Below the pieces are notes generated by a model. The model saw only the letters and a list, made by a program, of their open reading frames with translations, was not told the origin of the DNA and did not search any database. Made by a program: the position numbers and the translations under genes. Shown here one piece after another: positions 22,907 through 31,245 of a stretch of DNA of 33,457 nucleotides. How positions within the stretch are numbered: position 1 is the first letter of the stretch; each line of letters opens with the position of its first letter. The DNA comes from Ga0077555 sp031367895 (GTDB lineage: Bacteria; Pseudomonadota; Alphaproteobacteria; Rhizobiales; Hyphomicrobiaceae), in assembly GCA_031367895.1 (NCBI GenBank), contig JANLQP010000028.1, positions 1 to 33,457 on the forward strand. Direction: 5' to 3'.

Positions 22907-24061
22907 CTATCTGAGGGGATCGGTATGTCCCTCATGCCCCGACTGCCGCTTAGCCGCGAAGCGGCGGATGGAGAACGGCGCGATCGGCATGTTGGTCGAG
23001 CCTGTCGTCATGATCTCGGCAATGACGGAGCCGACGATCGGCCCGAGTTGGAAACCGTGCGCCGAGAACCCAAAGGCATGGAAGATGCCGTCCTCCGTCC
23101 CGCTCGGGCCGATGACCGGGATCTTGTCCGGCATCTGCGCTTCGATCCCGGCCCAGGCCCGCACGACCTCGGCGCCGCGCATGATCGCAAAGAGATCCAG
23201 CACGGTTCTGGCGCCAAGGCCCAGCTCGCGAAAATCGAGCTCGGTGAGATTGCGATCCGGCGACGCCCGTCCCAATCGCCCGCCGCCGATCATCACCGTG
23301 CCGTTCGCCAGTTGCTTGAACGACAGCGGCCGCGACGTGGCGCCGACGACCGGGCGCACGAACGGCGGCATCGGCGCGGTGATCATCATCATCGGCGCGA
23401 TAGCTTCCAAGGGCACCGGCTCGCCGAGTAAGGCCGCAATCTCGCCGGCCCAGGCACCGGCGCAATTCACGACGCGGGTCGCCGTGTGATTGCCCTTGTC
23501 GGTCGTGATCTCCCAGTCCCGTCCCTGCCGCCGAAGACCGCGGACACGGCAACCTTCCGCGAACTGCACACCCAGGCTTTCGGCCTTGCGCTTGAACGCC
23601 AGCGTCGTGCGATAGGGGTTTGCCGCGCCGTCGGCACGCGAGACGATGCCGCCGACGCAATGCTCCGCCACCGCTGGCAGCAGGTCGCGCAGCTCGCGGG
23701 CGTCGATGACCTCCTCGTGCGCGAAGCCGAGGTCGCGGAGCTGTGCCGCGCGCGCCGACAAAACCTGCATATCGGCTGCGGTCTCCGCGATCTTGACTTG
23801 GGCTGACGCTTCGAAGCCGCAATCGTCGTCGACGAGATCGCGGATGCGGTGCCAAAGTTCCATCGACGCGACCGACAGCGGCACTTCGGCGAAATCGCGC
23901 CCGAGCCGGCGCACGCCACCGGCGTTGACGCCTGAAGCATGCCGGCCGACGTGATCCTTTTCGATCACCAGAACCTTCACGCCGCGCCGCGCCAGATGCA
24001 GCGCTGCGGAGCATCCATGGAGACCGCCACCGATAACGATCACGTCGGGCACAGCCGTCAT
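22907..24061 (-). CDS. FAD-dependent oxidoreductase (DAO family, glycine/D-amino-acid oxidase-like)
   Basis: A 384-aa flavoenzyme of the DAO family (sarcosine, glycine and D-amino-acid oxidases and dehydrogenases). The FAD-binding motif DVIVIGGGLHGCSAALHLARRG (GGGLHG at 11-16) is followed by the ribose-binding Glu34 in VLVIEKD, then GRHASGVNAGGVRR, VVNCAGAWAGEIAALLGEPVPLE, and the C-terminal PVIGPSGTEDGIFHAFGFSAHGFQLGP. No signal peptide. Its ATG overlaps the stop of permease 2 (TGATG), so it is translationally coupled to the ABC importer and very likely oxidises the imported amine, amino acid or opine-like compound. The ligand itself is not readable. Confidence 0.93.
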   Translation of the reverse strand: MTAVPDVIVIGGGLHGCSAALHLARRGVKVLVIEKDHVGRHASGVNAGGVRRLGRDFAEVPLSVASMELWHRIRDLVDDDCGFEASAQVKIAETAADMQVLSARAAQLRDLGFAHEEVIDARELRDLLPAVAEHCVGGIVSRADGAANPYRTTLAFKRKAESLGVQFAEGCRVRGLRRQGRDWEITTDKGNHTATRVVNCAGAWAGEIAALLGEPVPLEAIAPMMMITAPMPPFVRPVVGATSRPLSFKQLANGTVMIGGGRLGRASPDRNLTELDFRELGLGARTVLDLFAIMRGAEVVRAWAGIEAQMPDKIPVIGPSGTEDGIFHAFGFSAHGFQLGPIVGSVIAEIMTTGSTNMPIAPFSIRRFAAKRQSGHEGHTDPLR

Positions 24062-24867
24062 CAGCGATCTCCCGTATCCCGGCCGACCAGCAAACGTTCC
24101 AAGCCGTAAAGTCGATCGATCGCAAGCAGGAAGACGACGGTCACGGCAATGACCGCTGCCGAGACCGAGGTGACCAACGGATCGATGCTGTCCTGGATGT
24201 GCGCGAACATGCGCACGGGCAGCGTCTCGGTGCCGGGCGCCGCGATGAAGACCGTCATCGTCACCTCGTCGAAGGACTGGATGAAGGCCAGCGCCCAACC
24301 ACTCGCGATTCCCGGCACGATCAATGGCAGCGTAACCCGGCGAAAAACCTGCGGCTCGCTGGCGCCGAGCGAGACCGCTGCCTGCTCCAACCGCCGATCG
24401 AGGCCAGTTGCCGAGGCGAGCGTCAGCCGCAGCGCGAATGGCAGCACGATCACCAGATGCGCGAGCACGAGGCCGGCGAAGCGGCCACCAAGGCCGATCT
24501 CGGTGAAGAAGCGCAGGAACGCGATGCCGAGCACGACGTGCGGTATCATCAGCGGCGACATGAGCAATGCCGTCACTGTTTCGCGGCCGGAAAAATCGCT
24601 CCTGGCGAGTGCGAGTGCAGCCGGTACGGCAAACAGAACCGCCAGCGTCGACGACAGCAGACCAATCTTGACGCTGGTCCAGAAGGCGGAAATGAACTCC
24701 GGATAGAGGGCGATCGCGCGAAACCAGCGCAACGAGAAGCCACGCGTCGGCAACGACAGGAAGCCTTCGGGCGTGAACGCGACCAGACACACGACAACGA
24801 TCGGCGCCAGCATGAACACGACGAAGAGCGTGTGGAAGAGCAGCGCGACCCACCCGTTGCGGCTCAT
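24061..24867 (-). CDS. ABC transporter permease, PotC type
   Basis: Inner-membrane permease of a spermidine/putrescine-type importer, 268 aa with about six membrane segments, beginning WVALLFHTLFVVFMLAPIVVV. The EAA loop that docks the ATPase is RRLEQAAVSLGASEPQVFRRVTLPLIVPG. Ends SAAVIAVTVVFLLAIDRLYGLERLL. The start overlaps the stop of permease 1 as ATGA, and its own stop overlaps the oxidase start. A longer in-frame reading up to 25614 is only a shadow of permease 1. Confidence 0.94.
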   Translation of the reverse strand: MSRNGWVALLFHTLFVVFMLAPIVVVCLVAFTPEGFLSLPTRGFSLRWFRAIALYPEFISAFWTSVKIGLLSSTLAVLFAVPAALALARSDFSGRETVTALLMSPLMIPHVVLGIAFLRFFTEIGLGGRFAGLVLAHLVIVLPFALRLTLASATGLDRRLEQAAVSLGASEPQVFRRVTLPLIVPGIASGWALAFIQSFDEVTMTVFIAAPGTETLPVRMFAHIQDSIDPLVTSVSAAVIAVTVVFLLAIDRLYGLERLLVGRDTGDR

Positions 24868-25730
24868 TCGAATGCCTCCCGGTAGCGTCGCTCGACCACG
24901 CGATTGCAGCCGACGATGATGGCAACGAGTGCGAGCAGCAGCAGCATGGCAATCGCCGCGCCGAGTGGCCAGTTGAGCGTATTGAGAAACTCGTCGTAGG
25001 CGAGCGTCGCCACCACCTTCAGCCGGCGGCCGCCGATGATCGCGGGCGAAGCGAACGCGGACGCCGCCAGCGCGAAGACGATGATGCCGCCCGCAAGCAC
25101 GCCCGGCATCACTTGCGGCAGCACGATGCGCCGCAGGATCGTGAACGGCCGTGCGCCGAGCGACGCCGCCGCGTTCTCGATCTGCGGGTCGAGGCGTTGC
25201 AAGGACGCCCAGACCGACAGCAGCATGAACGGCATCAGGACATGCGTGAGTGCGACGATCACGCCGATTTCCGTGAACATGAAAGGGATCGGCACGGAGA
25301 TGATACCCGCATTCATAAGCAGCTTGTTGACGACACCATTGGCGCCGCCGAACAGCAGCGCCCAGCCGAGCGTGCGCGCGACAACCGAGATCAGAAGTGG
25401 CCCGAGTGCCACGAGCAGGAAGATGCCCTTCCACGGCGCCCGCATCCGCGAGAGGATGTAGGCTTCGGGCACCCCCAGCAGCGCGGTCGCGAGCGTGACC
25501 AGCAGCGCGATGCGGAACGTGCGCAGGAAGACGTCGTGGAAATAACTGTCGCCGAAGACCTCGCGCCAGTTCTTCAGGATGAAAACGTTCTCGATGCCCT
25601 TGTACTGTCCCCAATCGTTGAACGAAAGCACCAGCGTCATCGCCAGCGGAACCAGCACGATGGCGACGAACAGCAGGAGCGCGGGACCAGCCAGGAGGTA
25701 AGCTGAACGCGTGGCATGGGGCTCGGTCAT
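24864..25730 (-). CDS. ABC transporter permease, PotB type
   Basis: Inner-membrane permease, 288 aa, pairing with the PotC-type permease. First membrane helix AYLLAGPALLLFVAIVLVPLAMTLVLSF; EAA loop LDPQIENAAASLGARPFTILRRIVLPQVMPG; last helix AAIAMLLLLALVAIIVGCNRVV. The start overlaps the ATPase stop by ATGA (25727-25730), and its stop overlaps the next permease start, indicating strict co-translation. Confidence 0.94.
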   Translation of the reverse strand: MTEPHATRSAYLLAGPALLLFVAIVLVPLAMTLVLSFNDWGQYKGIENVFILKNWREVFGDSYFHDVFLRTFRIALLVTLATALLGVPEAYILSRMRAPWKGIFLLVALGPLLISVVARTLGWALLFGGANGVVNKLLMNAGIISVPIPFMFTEIGVIVALTHVLMPFMLLSVWASLQRLDPQIENAAASLGARPFTILRRIVLPQVMPGVLAGGIIVFALAASAFASPAIIGGRRLKVVATLAYDEFLNTLNWPLGAAIAMLLLLALVAIIVGCNRVVERRYREAFE

Positions 25731-26788
25731 GCGCCAGCTCCGGAGCCGATGGCGTGGATGATCATATCCTCGGTCCGCCAGCCGACCCGGACAGGCGAGC
25801 CTTCGGCGGGGATCACCTCGCCGGTGTTCTGGTGGATCATCACCAGTCGTCCGGACGCCGTCTCGATCTGGCAGAGCCAGTAATGGCCCTGAAAGACGCG
25901 AGCAATCATGCGCCCATCGAGGCCGGGCGCGTCGGACGCAATGAACGCCAGCTTTTCCGGCCGGATCGAGATGTCAACCGGCCCAAGCGCAGCTTGGTCC
26001 TGCGGCCAGTGCGCATTGCCGATGCGCACGTCGCGCCCGCCGTTCGCGCCAGTCACCGCCTCGCCCGTCAGCCGGTTCGTGCGGCCGAGAAACGTCGCAA
26101 CGAAGGCGTTCGATGGCCTCTCGTAGACGTCCTGCGGCGAGCCGATCTGCGCGACGCGGCCTTGGTTCATGACGATGATCCGGTCGGAAAGTGCCATCGC
26201 CTCCGACTGGTCGTGCGTGACCAGCAGCGTCGTTGTTCCGAGTGTCCGCTGGATCTGGCGCAGCTCGATCTGCATTTCTTCCCGCAGTTTCGCGTCGAGG
26301 TTCGACAATGGCTCGTCGAGGAGAAGGATGCGCGGCTTGATGACGATGGCGCGAGCCAGCGCCACGCGCTGCTGCTGGCCACCCGACATGCGCCGGGGAT
26401 AGCGGCCGGCCAGTTGCCGCAAGCCGACGAGGTCGAGCGCCGCATCGACGCGATGCGCCCGCTCTTTGGGAGCGACCTGCTGCATCTCGAGGCCGAACGC
26501 GACGTTTTCGGCCGCCGTCATATGCGGGAACAATGCATAGCTCTGGAAGACGATGCCGAGCCCGCGCTCCGAGGGGCGCACGTTGAGCAGGTCGCGTCCG
26601 TCCAGCGTGATGGCCCCCGAGGACGGCGTGACGAAACCGGCGATCATCTGCAGCGTCGTGGTTTTGCCGCAACCGGAGGGACCGAGCAGGGCGACGAACT
26701 CGCCTTCTTCGATCCCGACCGACAGGGCGTCCACGGCTGCCTGATCACCGAAGCATTTGGTCAGCTTGTCGAGAACGAGGAATGTCAT
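25727..26788 (-). CDS. ABC transporter ATP-binding protein, PotA type
   Basis: ATPase subunit of the importer, 353 aa, cytoplasmic face of the membrane. Walker A GPSGCGKTT (36-44), Q-loop in FQSYALFPHMTAAENVAFGL, ABC signature MSGGQQQRVALARAI, Walker B ILLLDEPLSNLDAKL and the H-loop LLVTHDQSEAMALSDRI are all intact. The C-terminal third (DVRIGNAHWPQ, VDISIRPEKLAFI, RMIARVFQGHYWLCQIE) is a TOBE regulatory domain, as in PotA/FbpC. The gene is second in the operon, after the binding protein. Confidence 0.96.
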   Translation of the reverse strand: MTFLVLDKLTKCFGDQAAVDALSVGIEEGEFVALLGPSGCGKTTTLQMIAGFVTPSSGAITLDGRDLLNVRPSERGLGIVFQSYALFPHMTAAENVAFGLEMQQVAPKERAHRVDAALDLVGLRQLAGRYPRRMSGGQQQRVALARAIVIKPRILLLDEPLSNLDAKLREEMQIELRQIQRTLGTTTLLVTHDQSEAMALSDRIIVMNQGRVAQIGSPQDVYERPSNAFVATFLGRTNRLTGEAVTGANGGRDVRIGNAHWPQDQAALGPVDISIRPEKLAFIASDAPGLDGRMIARVFQGHYWLCQIETASGRLVMIHQNTGEVIPAEGSPVRVGWRTEDMIIHAIGSGAGA

Positions 26789-26919
26789 GAGCCCCCATTC
26801 CCCGGCTGAGAAAAATCACCCGGCAGCAATACCATATCCACTATTTGCTCGGTGCCAGCTGCTCGCGTGGTTTTCAGCGCAGATTTCTCAGGTTTCGACA
26901 AATTGCGAACTTTAAGCAT
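26785..26919 (-). CDS. Possible 44-aa leader ORF coupled to the ABC ATPase
   Basis: In the 144-bp gap between binding-protein and ATPase genes, a minus-strand ORF starts at ATG 26919 (MLKVRNLSKPEKSAL...) and ends PGNGGS with a TGA overlapping the ATPase ATG (ATGA). The overlap pattern matches the rest of the operon, but the ribosome site is weak and there is no known family. It may be a translated leader or chance. Confidence 0.25.
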   Translation of the reverse strand: MLKVRNLSKPEKSALKTTRAAGTEQIVDMVLLPGDFSQPGNGGS

Positions 26920-26932
26920 CGATGTAGCGCCA

Positions 26933-27964
26933 TCACCGCTCGACCTCGCGGTTCCAGCGCTTCGTCCAGTCCTCGCGGCCAGCATTGATCGCGTCCCAGT
27001 CGGGCGAGATGATCAGCTTGGCACGCTCGCCGACCGGCGCCATCTTCAGCTCGGGCATGGCGACATCGACCTTGGTATTGACGGGGCCGTTGCCCATCTC
27101 CTTGGCCATGACGGACTGCACCGGCGTCGAGATCAGCGTCTTGATGAATTCATGGGCCAAGGGATTGACCACAGCCTTCGCGACCGGGCAGGCCGACGCC
27201 AGCAGGATCGGCGCGCCTTCCTTCGGATAGACAAAATCGACCGGGAAGCCAGTGTTGGCGAACGCCTGGACGCGCCCCGTGCCCCAGACCGCGAGTACCG
27301 CCTGACCCGATTGAAACAACTCGGTCATCTTGCCCGGTGACGGCTCATAGACGAGCACGTTCGGGTTGATGTTCTCCTTCATCACCTTGAAACCGGGCTC
27401 GATCGCCTTTTCGCCGCCGCCGTTCATGCGCGCGAACATCATCAGCGTGTACAAGCCGTAGGTATTGTTGATCGGCGGAATGACCAGCAGCTTCTTGAAT
27501 TTCGGGTCGGCAAGATCGGCCCAGGACGTCGGGATCGGCCAGCCCTTCTCCTTGAATACCTTGGTGTTGACCATGAAGCCGGTGCCGGTCTGACCAACAG
27601 CGACGGCCTTGTCGTCCTTGAACAGCGCGGCCTTGTAGAGATCCGCTTTGTCGAGGCCCGCGATCGGCGCGCAGAACCCGAGTTGAATGGCTTGATACAT
27701 CGGCCCATCGTCGACGATGGCGACATCGATCACCTGGTTCGCCTTCTGCGCCTGCAACTTGGCAATCGTGTCGGTGGAGTTGCCGGGCGTGTACTCGATC
27801 TTTATGCCGTGCTTGGCTTCGAAGGCCGGAAACACGTCTTTCCGCAGCACCTGCTCCCAGGACCCGCCATAGCCCGCGACGACAAGCGTCTTCTGTGCGT
27901 TCGAGTCTGCGCTGAATGTAACCATTGCGGTCGTAACCGCAATTGCGCGTACGATCCATTGCAT
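26933..27964 (-). CDS. ABC transporter substrate-binding protein, PotD/spermidine-putrescine type
   Basis: Periplasmic binding protein, 343 aa, first gene of the operon. The signal peptide MQWIVRAIAVTTAMVTFSAD ends near NAQ at about residue 24. The mature protein starts KTLVVAGYGGSWEQVLRKDVFPAFEAKHGIKIEYTPG, the type II binding-protein opening shared by PotD-like proteins. GQTGTGFMVNTKVFKEKGWPIPTSWADLADPKFK is the characteristic hinge region. The ligand cannot be assigned; the coupled oxidase suggests an amine or amino-acid derivative. Its start is 184 bp from the divergent TTT gene, so the intervening region (27965-28148) holds both promoters. Confidence 0.95.
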   Translation of the reverse strand: MQWIVRAIAVTTAMVTFSADSNAQKTLVVAGYGGSWEQVLRKDVFPAFEAKHGIKIEYTPGNSTDTIAKLQAQKANQVIDVAIVDDGPMYQAIQLGFCAPIAGLDKADLYKAALFKDDKAVAVGQTGTGFMVNTKVFKEKGWPIPTSWADLADPKFKKLLVIPPINNTYGLYTLMMFARMNGGGEKAIEPGFKVMKENINPNVLVYEPSPGKMTELFQSGQAVLAVWGTGRVQAFANTGFPVDFVYPKEGAPILLASACPVAKAVVNPLAHEFIKTLISTPVQSVMAKEMGNGPVNTKVDVAMPELKMAPVGERAKLIISPDWDAINAGREDWTKRWNREVER

Positions 27965-28148
27965 GGACGTCGTCCTCCCGTTACCAGCGCGGCGCCGGTT
28001 ATGGCCGCTAACGGTCGCATGGCGCGGCGTCGTGCGTCAATCGACGACACGACACGACACCACGGCAGCGGCGTCCCATTTGCAGTGTTCCGGAATGTGT
28101 GCACGATGCGCTCTCGCAACAGACGGATCGAAGCAGGAGATGCGGCAA

Positions 28149-29117
28149 ATGCGTTGGACACTCAGGCCCGTTTATGCACTCCCGGCCTGGTTTGGCTTGG
28201 CTATAGGTCTTGCGACTGCGCCTGTCTCAGCCCAGGCGACATTCCCCGAACGTCCGATCACGAATATTGTCGGATTTCCAGCTGGTGGCGGCACCGATCT
28301 GATCGCGCGGGGTGTCCAACGCGCCTTCGAAAAGGCGATCGGCATGCAGATGGTCATTAAGAATGTGGTCGGCGCCAGCTCGAGTATTGCGACGACGGAA
28401 GTGGGCGAGTCCGTCCCGGACGGGCATACGGTGCACATGATCTCGAACGCGTTCGTGATTCAGCCCTACCGGTTGAAAGTCACCTACGACGTGAAAAAAT
28501 TCGAGCCGATCTGCCTGATGACGGCGTCGCCGATGCTGGTCGTGACAACCAAGACGTCCAAGTACAAAACGATGGCGGACGTGGTTGCGGCAGCGAAGGC
28601 TGAGCCCGGAAAAATCCCGTATGGCTCGCCCGGCGCTGGCACGGCGCATCAAATGTCCATGGCGATCGTCGACAAGGCACTCGATCTCAAATTGAAGCAC
28701 GTGCCGTTCAAAGGCTCGAATGAAGTGGGTCAGGCGCTGCTCTCCGGCACGCTTGATCTGGCCGCTGTGCACCCCCAAGTCATCGAGCAATTCGACTTGC
28801 TGCCGTTGGCCGCCATCGGCGCAGAGCGCGCACCTGGCTACGACGCTGTGCCGACAGTGAAGGAGGCGACCGGAACCGAAGCGATTTCCTCACTCTGGAT
28901 CGGTCTCATCGCGCCGCCAGGAACGCCGAAGCCGGTCATCGCGAAGCTCGACCAAACGTGCAAGGCCGCGCTCGCTGACAAAGAGACCATCGACCATTTC
29001 GGCAAGCAGCATCAGCCGGTCTCCTATCTCGGTCCAGTCGAGTTTGGCAAACTGATCCTCGACGAGTTCGATCGGGCACGCCAAGTCATGGATTCAGCCG
29101 GCCTCAAGCAGAACTGA
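28149..29117 (+). CDS. TTT (Bug) family tripartite tricarboxylate transporter substrate-binding protein (second)
   Basis: Periplasmic Bug-type binding protein, 322 aa. The signal peptide MRWTLRPVYALPAWFGLAIG-like region ends at SAQA, and the mature start FPERPITNIVGFPAGGGTDLIARG is the Bug signature. GSPGAGTAHQMSMAIVDKALDLKLKHVPFKGSNE and LIAPPGTPKPVIAKLD are further hallmarks. ATG 28149 is favoured by AGGAGA at 28135-28140 with an 8-nt spacer; the in-frame ORF extends upstream past non-coding text. No TctA/TctB partner is adjacent. HyuA/HyuB genes follow within 75 bp, so it probably delivers their substrate. Confidence 0.93.
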   Translation: MRWTLRPVYALPAWFGLAIGLATAPVSAQATFPERPITNIVGFPAGGGTDLIARGVQRAFEKAIGMQMVIKNVVGASSSIATTEVGESVPDGHTVHMISNAFVIQPYRLKVTYDVKKFEPICLMTASPMLVVTTKTSKYKTMADVVAAAKAEPGKIPYGSPGAGTAHQMSMAIVDKALDLKLKHVPFKGSNEVGQALLSGTLDLAAVHPQVIEQFDLLPLAAIGAERAPGYDAVPTVKEATGTEAISSLWIGLIAPPGTPKPVIAKLDQTCKAALADKETIDHFGKQHQPVSYLGPVEFGKLILDEFDRARQVMDSAGLKQN

Positions 29118-29190
29118 GCACTATCGGCACGGGTTGTCGGCGACTGATCCTGAGGCGATTGAGCCCGCCAGAAGAAGGAACGGCAAGCGT

Positions 29191-31245
29191 ATGAGCGGAT
29201 GGCGGATCGGGGTCGATTCAGGCGGGACATTCACGGACATTTGCATGGTCGAGGAGGCGACCGGCGAACTCCAGGTGTGGAAAGTCTCCTCGACGCCCGA
29301 TGATCCTTCGCGCGCCATTTCCGACGGCGTCGTTGAAGGCTTGACGTCTGCGGCCAAAGCCAGCCCCGCCGACACGATCTACTTCGGCCACGGCACGACA
29401 GTCGCGACCAACGCCCTCATCCAGCATCGCGGCGTCAAGACCGGCCTGATCACGACGGACGGATTTCGCGATCTGCTCGAGATCGGCCGGCAGCGGCGGC
29501 CGCATCTCTATGACTTGCAGTGCGACAAGCCGCCGATGCTCATAACGCGCGATCTTCGCTTCGAGGTGCCCGAGCGGTTGCGCCACGACGGCCGCATCGA
29601 AACGCCGCTCGACGAAGCCGCCGTGCGCGACGCTGCGTGCAAGCTCAACGCGGCAGGCGTCAAAGCGATCGCTATCTGTTTTCTCTATGCCTACGTCGAT
29701 CCCCGCCACGAAGCACGGGCGCGCCGGATCGTCGAGGAGGAATGCCCGGGCATTTTCGTGACCGCATCGCATGAAGTGGCGCCCGAATTCCGCGAGTTCG
29801 AACGGCTCTCGACCGTTGCCGTCAATGCCTATCTCGGTCCTGTGCTGGCAACCTATGTCGAGCGGATCGGACCGCGTCTCGATGCGCTCGGCCTCAAGGG
29901 GCCGCGCCACATCACGCAATCGAATGGCGGCGTCATGTCGCTTGCGACGGCGCGCGACCAAGCTGTGCGCACCGTGCTGTCGGGCCCGGCAACCGGCGTC
30001 GTCGGTGCGCTGAAAGTGTCGGCACTCTCGGGCTTCGAAAACCTCATCACGTTCGATATGGGCGGCACCTCGACGGACGTGGCGCTGATCGAGAATGGCC
30101 GCCCGAAGCTCGCCGGCGAGATGGAGGTGCACGGCTATCCCTTGAAGACGCCGATGCTCGACATTCACACGGTCGGCGCCGGCGGCGGTTCCATCGCCTA
30201 CATCGACGCGGGCGGCCATCTCAAGGTTGGCCCGCGCAGCGCCGGAGGTGTTCCAGGCCCCGCATGCTACGGTCTCGGCAATCTCGAGCCGACCGTGACC
30301 GACGCCAACGTCGTCTTGCAAACGTTGAACCCGCTCCATCTGCTCGGTGGCCGCATGGCGATCGAGCAGTCGAAGTCGAAGGCCGCCGTTGCCGCACTCG
30401 CCGACCGCCTCGGCCTCGACGTCATGCAGACCGCGCAAGGCATCATCAGCGTCGTCACGGCCAACATGGCGAAGGCCATTCGCGTCATCTCCGTGCAGCG
30501 CGGCCATGATCCGCGCGACTACGTGCTCGTTTCTTTCGGCGGTGCCGGCCCGTTGCATTCGAGCCGCCTCGCGCGCGAGCTCGACATGCCGCGCATTCTG
30601 GTGCCGCGCAATCCGGGCATCCTTTGCGCGCTCGGCCTGCTGCTCACCGACCTGATGACGAACTATTCGCAGACGCGCATCATGCCCGTCGATGACAAGT
30701 CGCCCGGCATCATCACCGAGGTGTTCGCCAATCTCGACCGGCGTGCCAACGCCTGGTTCGACGGCGAAGGCATCGCGCCTGCGATGCGGCGCACGCGGCG
30801 GACGATCGACATGCGCTACGCTGGCCAGAACTATGAGTTGCCGATCGCTTGTCCCGACGACCTGACCGCGGCGGACCTCATGCCGTTGCTCCGCAAAGCC
30901 TTCGAGGCAGCGCATCAGCAGATGTACGGCTATATCGCGCCGGAGGAGCCGATGCAGATCGTCACCTTTCGGCTCGAAGCAACGGGCCTCGTCCGGCCAG
31001 TTGAAATGCACGCGCATCCGAAAGCCGTTACCGCGCTCGATAAGGCCGTGCTGACAAAGCGTGACGTCTGGCTCGCCGAGACAAAGAAATTCACCGCATG
31101 CCCTGTGTATGACCGCGACAAACTCGGGCCTGGTCACAAGATCGCTGGCCCCGCCATCATCGAGCAGATGGACGCGACGACAGTCGTGTTGCCCGACCAG
31201 ATGGCGACCATCGATGCCTATCTCAACATCATTGTCGAAGGTTGA
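29191..31245 (+). CDS. Hydantoinase/oxoprolinase family protein, HyuA-type subunit
   Basis: ATP-dependent subunit of the hydantoinase/5-oxoprolinase/acetone-carboxylase family, 684 aa. The actin-like phosphate loop WRIGVDSGGTFTDICMVEE (GGTFTD at 11-16) opens the protein. FGHGTTVATNALIQHRG, TDGFRDLLEIGRQ, HITQSNGGVMSLATA, and the second ATPase motif FDMGGTSTDVALIENG follow, then HTVGAGGGSIAYID and SFGGAGPLHSSRLAREL. ATG 29191 gives the conserved N-terminus; AAGGA lies 11 nt upstream. An in-frame start at 29134 is less likely. It overlaps the HyuB start, so the two form one complex. The ring or amide substrate is unknown. Confidence 0.95.
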   Translation: MSGWRIGVDSGGTFTDICMVEEATGELQVWKVSSTPDDPSRAISDGVVEGLTSAAKASPADTIYFGHGTTVATNALIQHRGVKTGLITTDGFRDLLEIGRQRRPHLYDLQCDKPPMLITRDLRFEVPERLRHDGRIETPLDEAAVRDAACKLNAAGVKAIAICFLYAYVDPRHEARARRIVEEECPGIFVTASHEVAPEFREFERLSTVAVNAYLGPVLATYVERIGPRLDALGLKGPRHITQSNGGVMSLATARDQAVRTVLSGPATGVVGALKVSALSGFENLITFDMGGTSTDVALIENGRPKLAGEMEVHGYPLKTPMLDIHTVGAGGGSIAYIDAGGHLKVGPRSAGGVPGPACYGLGNLEPTVTDANVVLQTLNPLHLLGGRMAIEQSKSKAAVAALADRLGLDVMQTAQGIISVVTANMAKAIRVISVQRGHDPRDYVLVSFGGAGPLHSSRLARELDMPRILVPRNPGILCALGLLLTDLMTNYSQTRIMPVDDKSPGIITEVFANLDRRANAWFDGEGIAPAMRRTRRTIDMRYAGQNYELPIACPDDLTAADLMPLLRKAFEAAHQQMYGYIAPEEPMQIVTFRLEATGLVRPVEMHAHPKAVTALDKAVLTKRDVWLAETKKFTACPVYDRDKLGPGHKIAGPAIIEQMDATTVVLPDQMATIDAYLNIIVEG

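Noticed and set aside
22907..24952. A 681-codon minus-strand open frame across the oxidase and part of permease 2
   Set aside because: Only the part from 24061 has family motifs; the upstream portion is an out-of-frame reading of the permease gene, and the permease/oxidase stop-start overlap defines the true start.
24061..25614. A 517-codon minus-strand frame as one long permease
   Set aside because: The first half is a shadow of the PotB-type permease in another frame; the real permease 2 starts at 24867.
28029..28053. gtcgtg/cacgac dyad between the divergent binding-protein genes as an operator
   Set aside because: Arms of 6 bp in a cgaca-rich stretch are too short to distinguish from simple-sequence composition.
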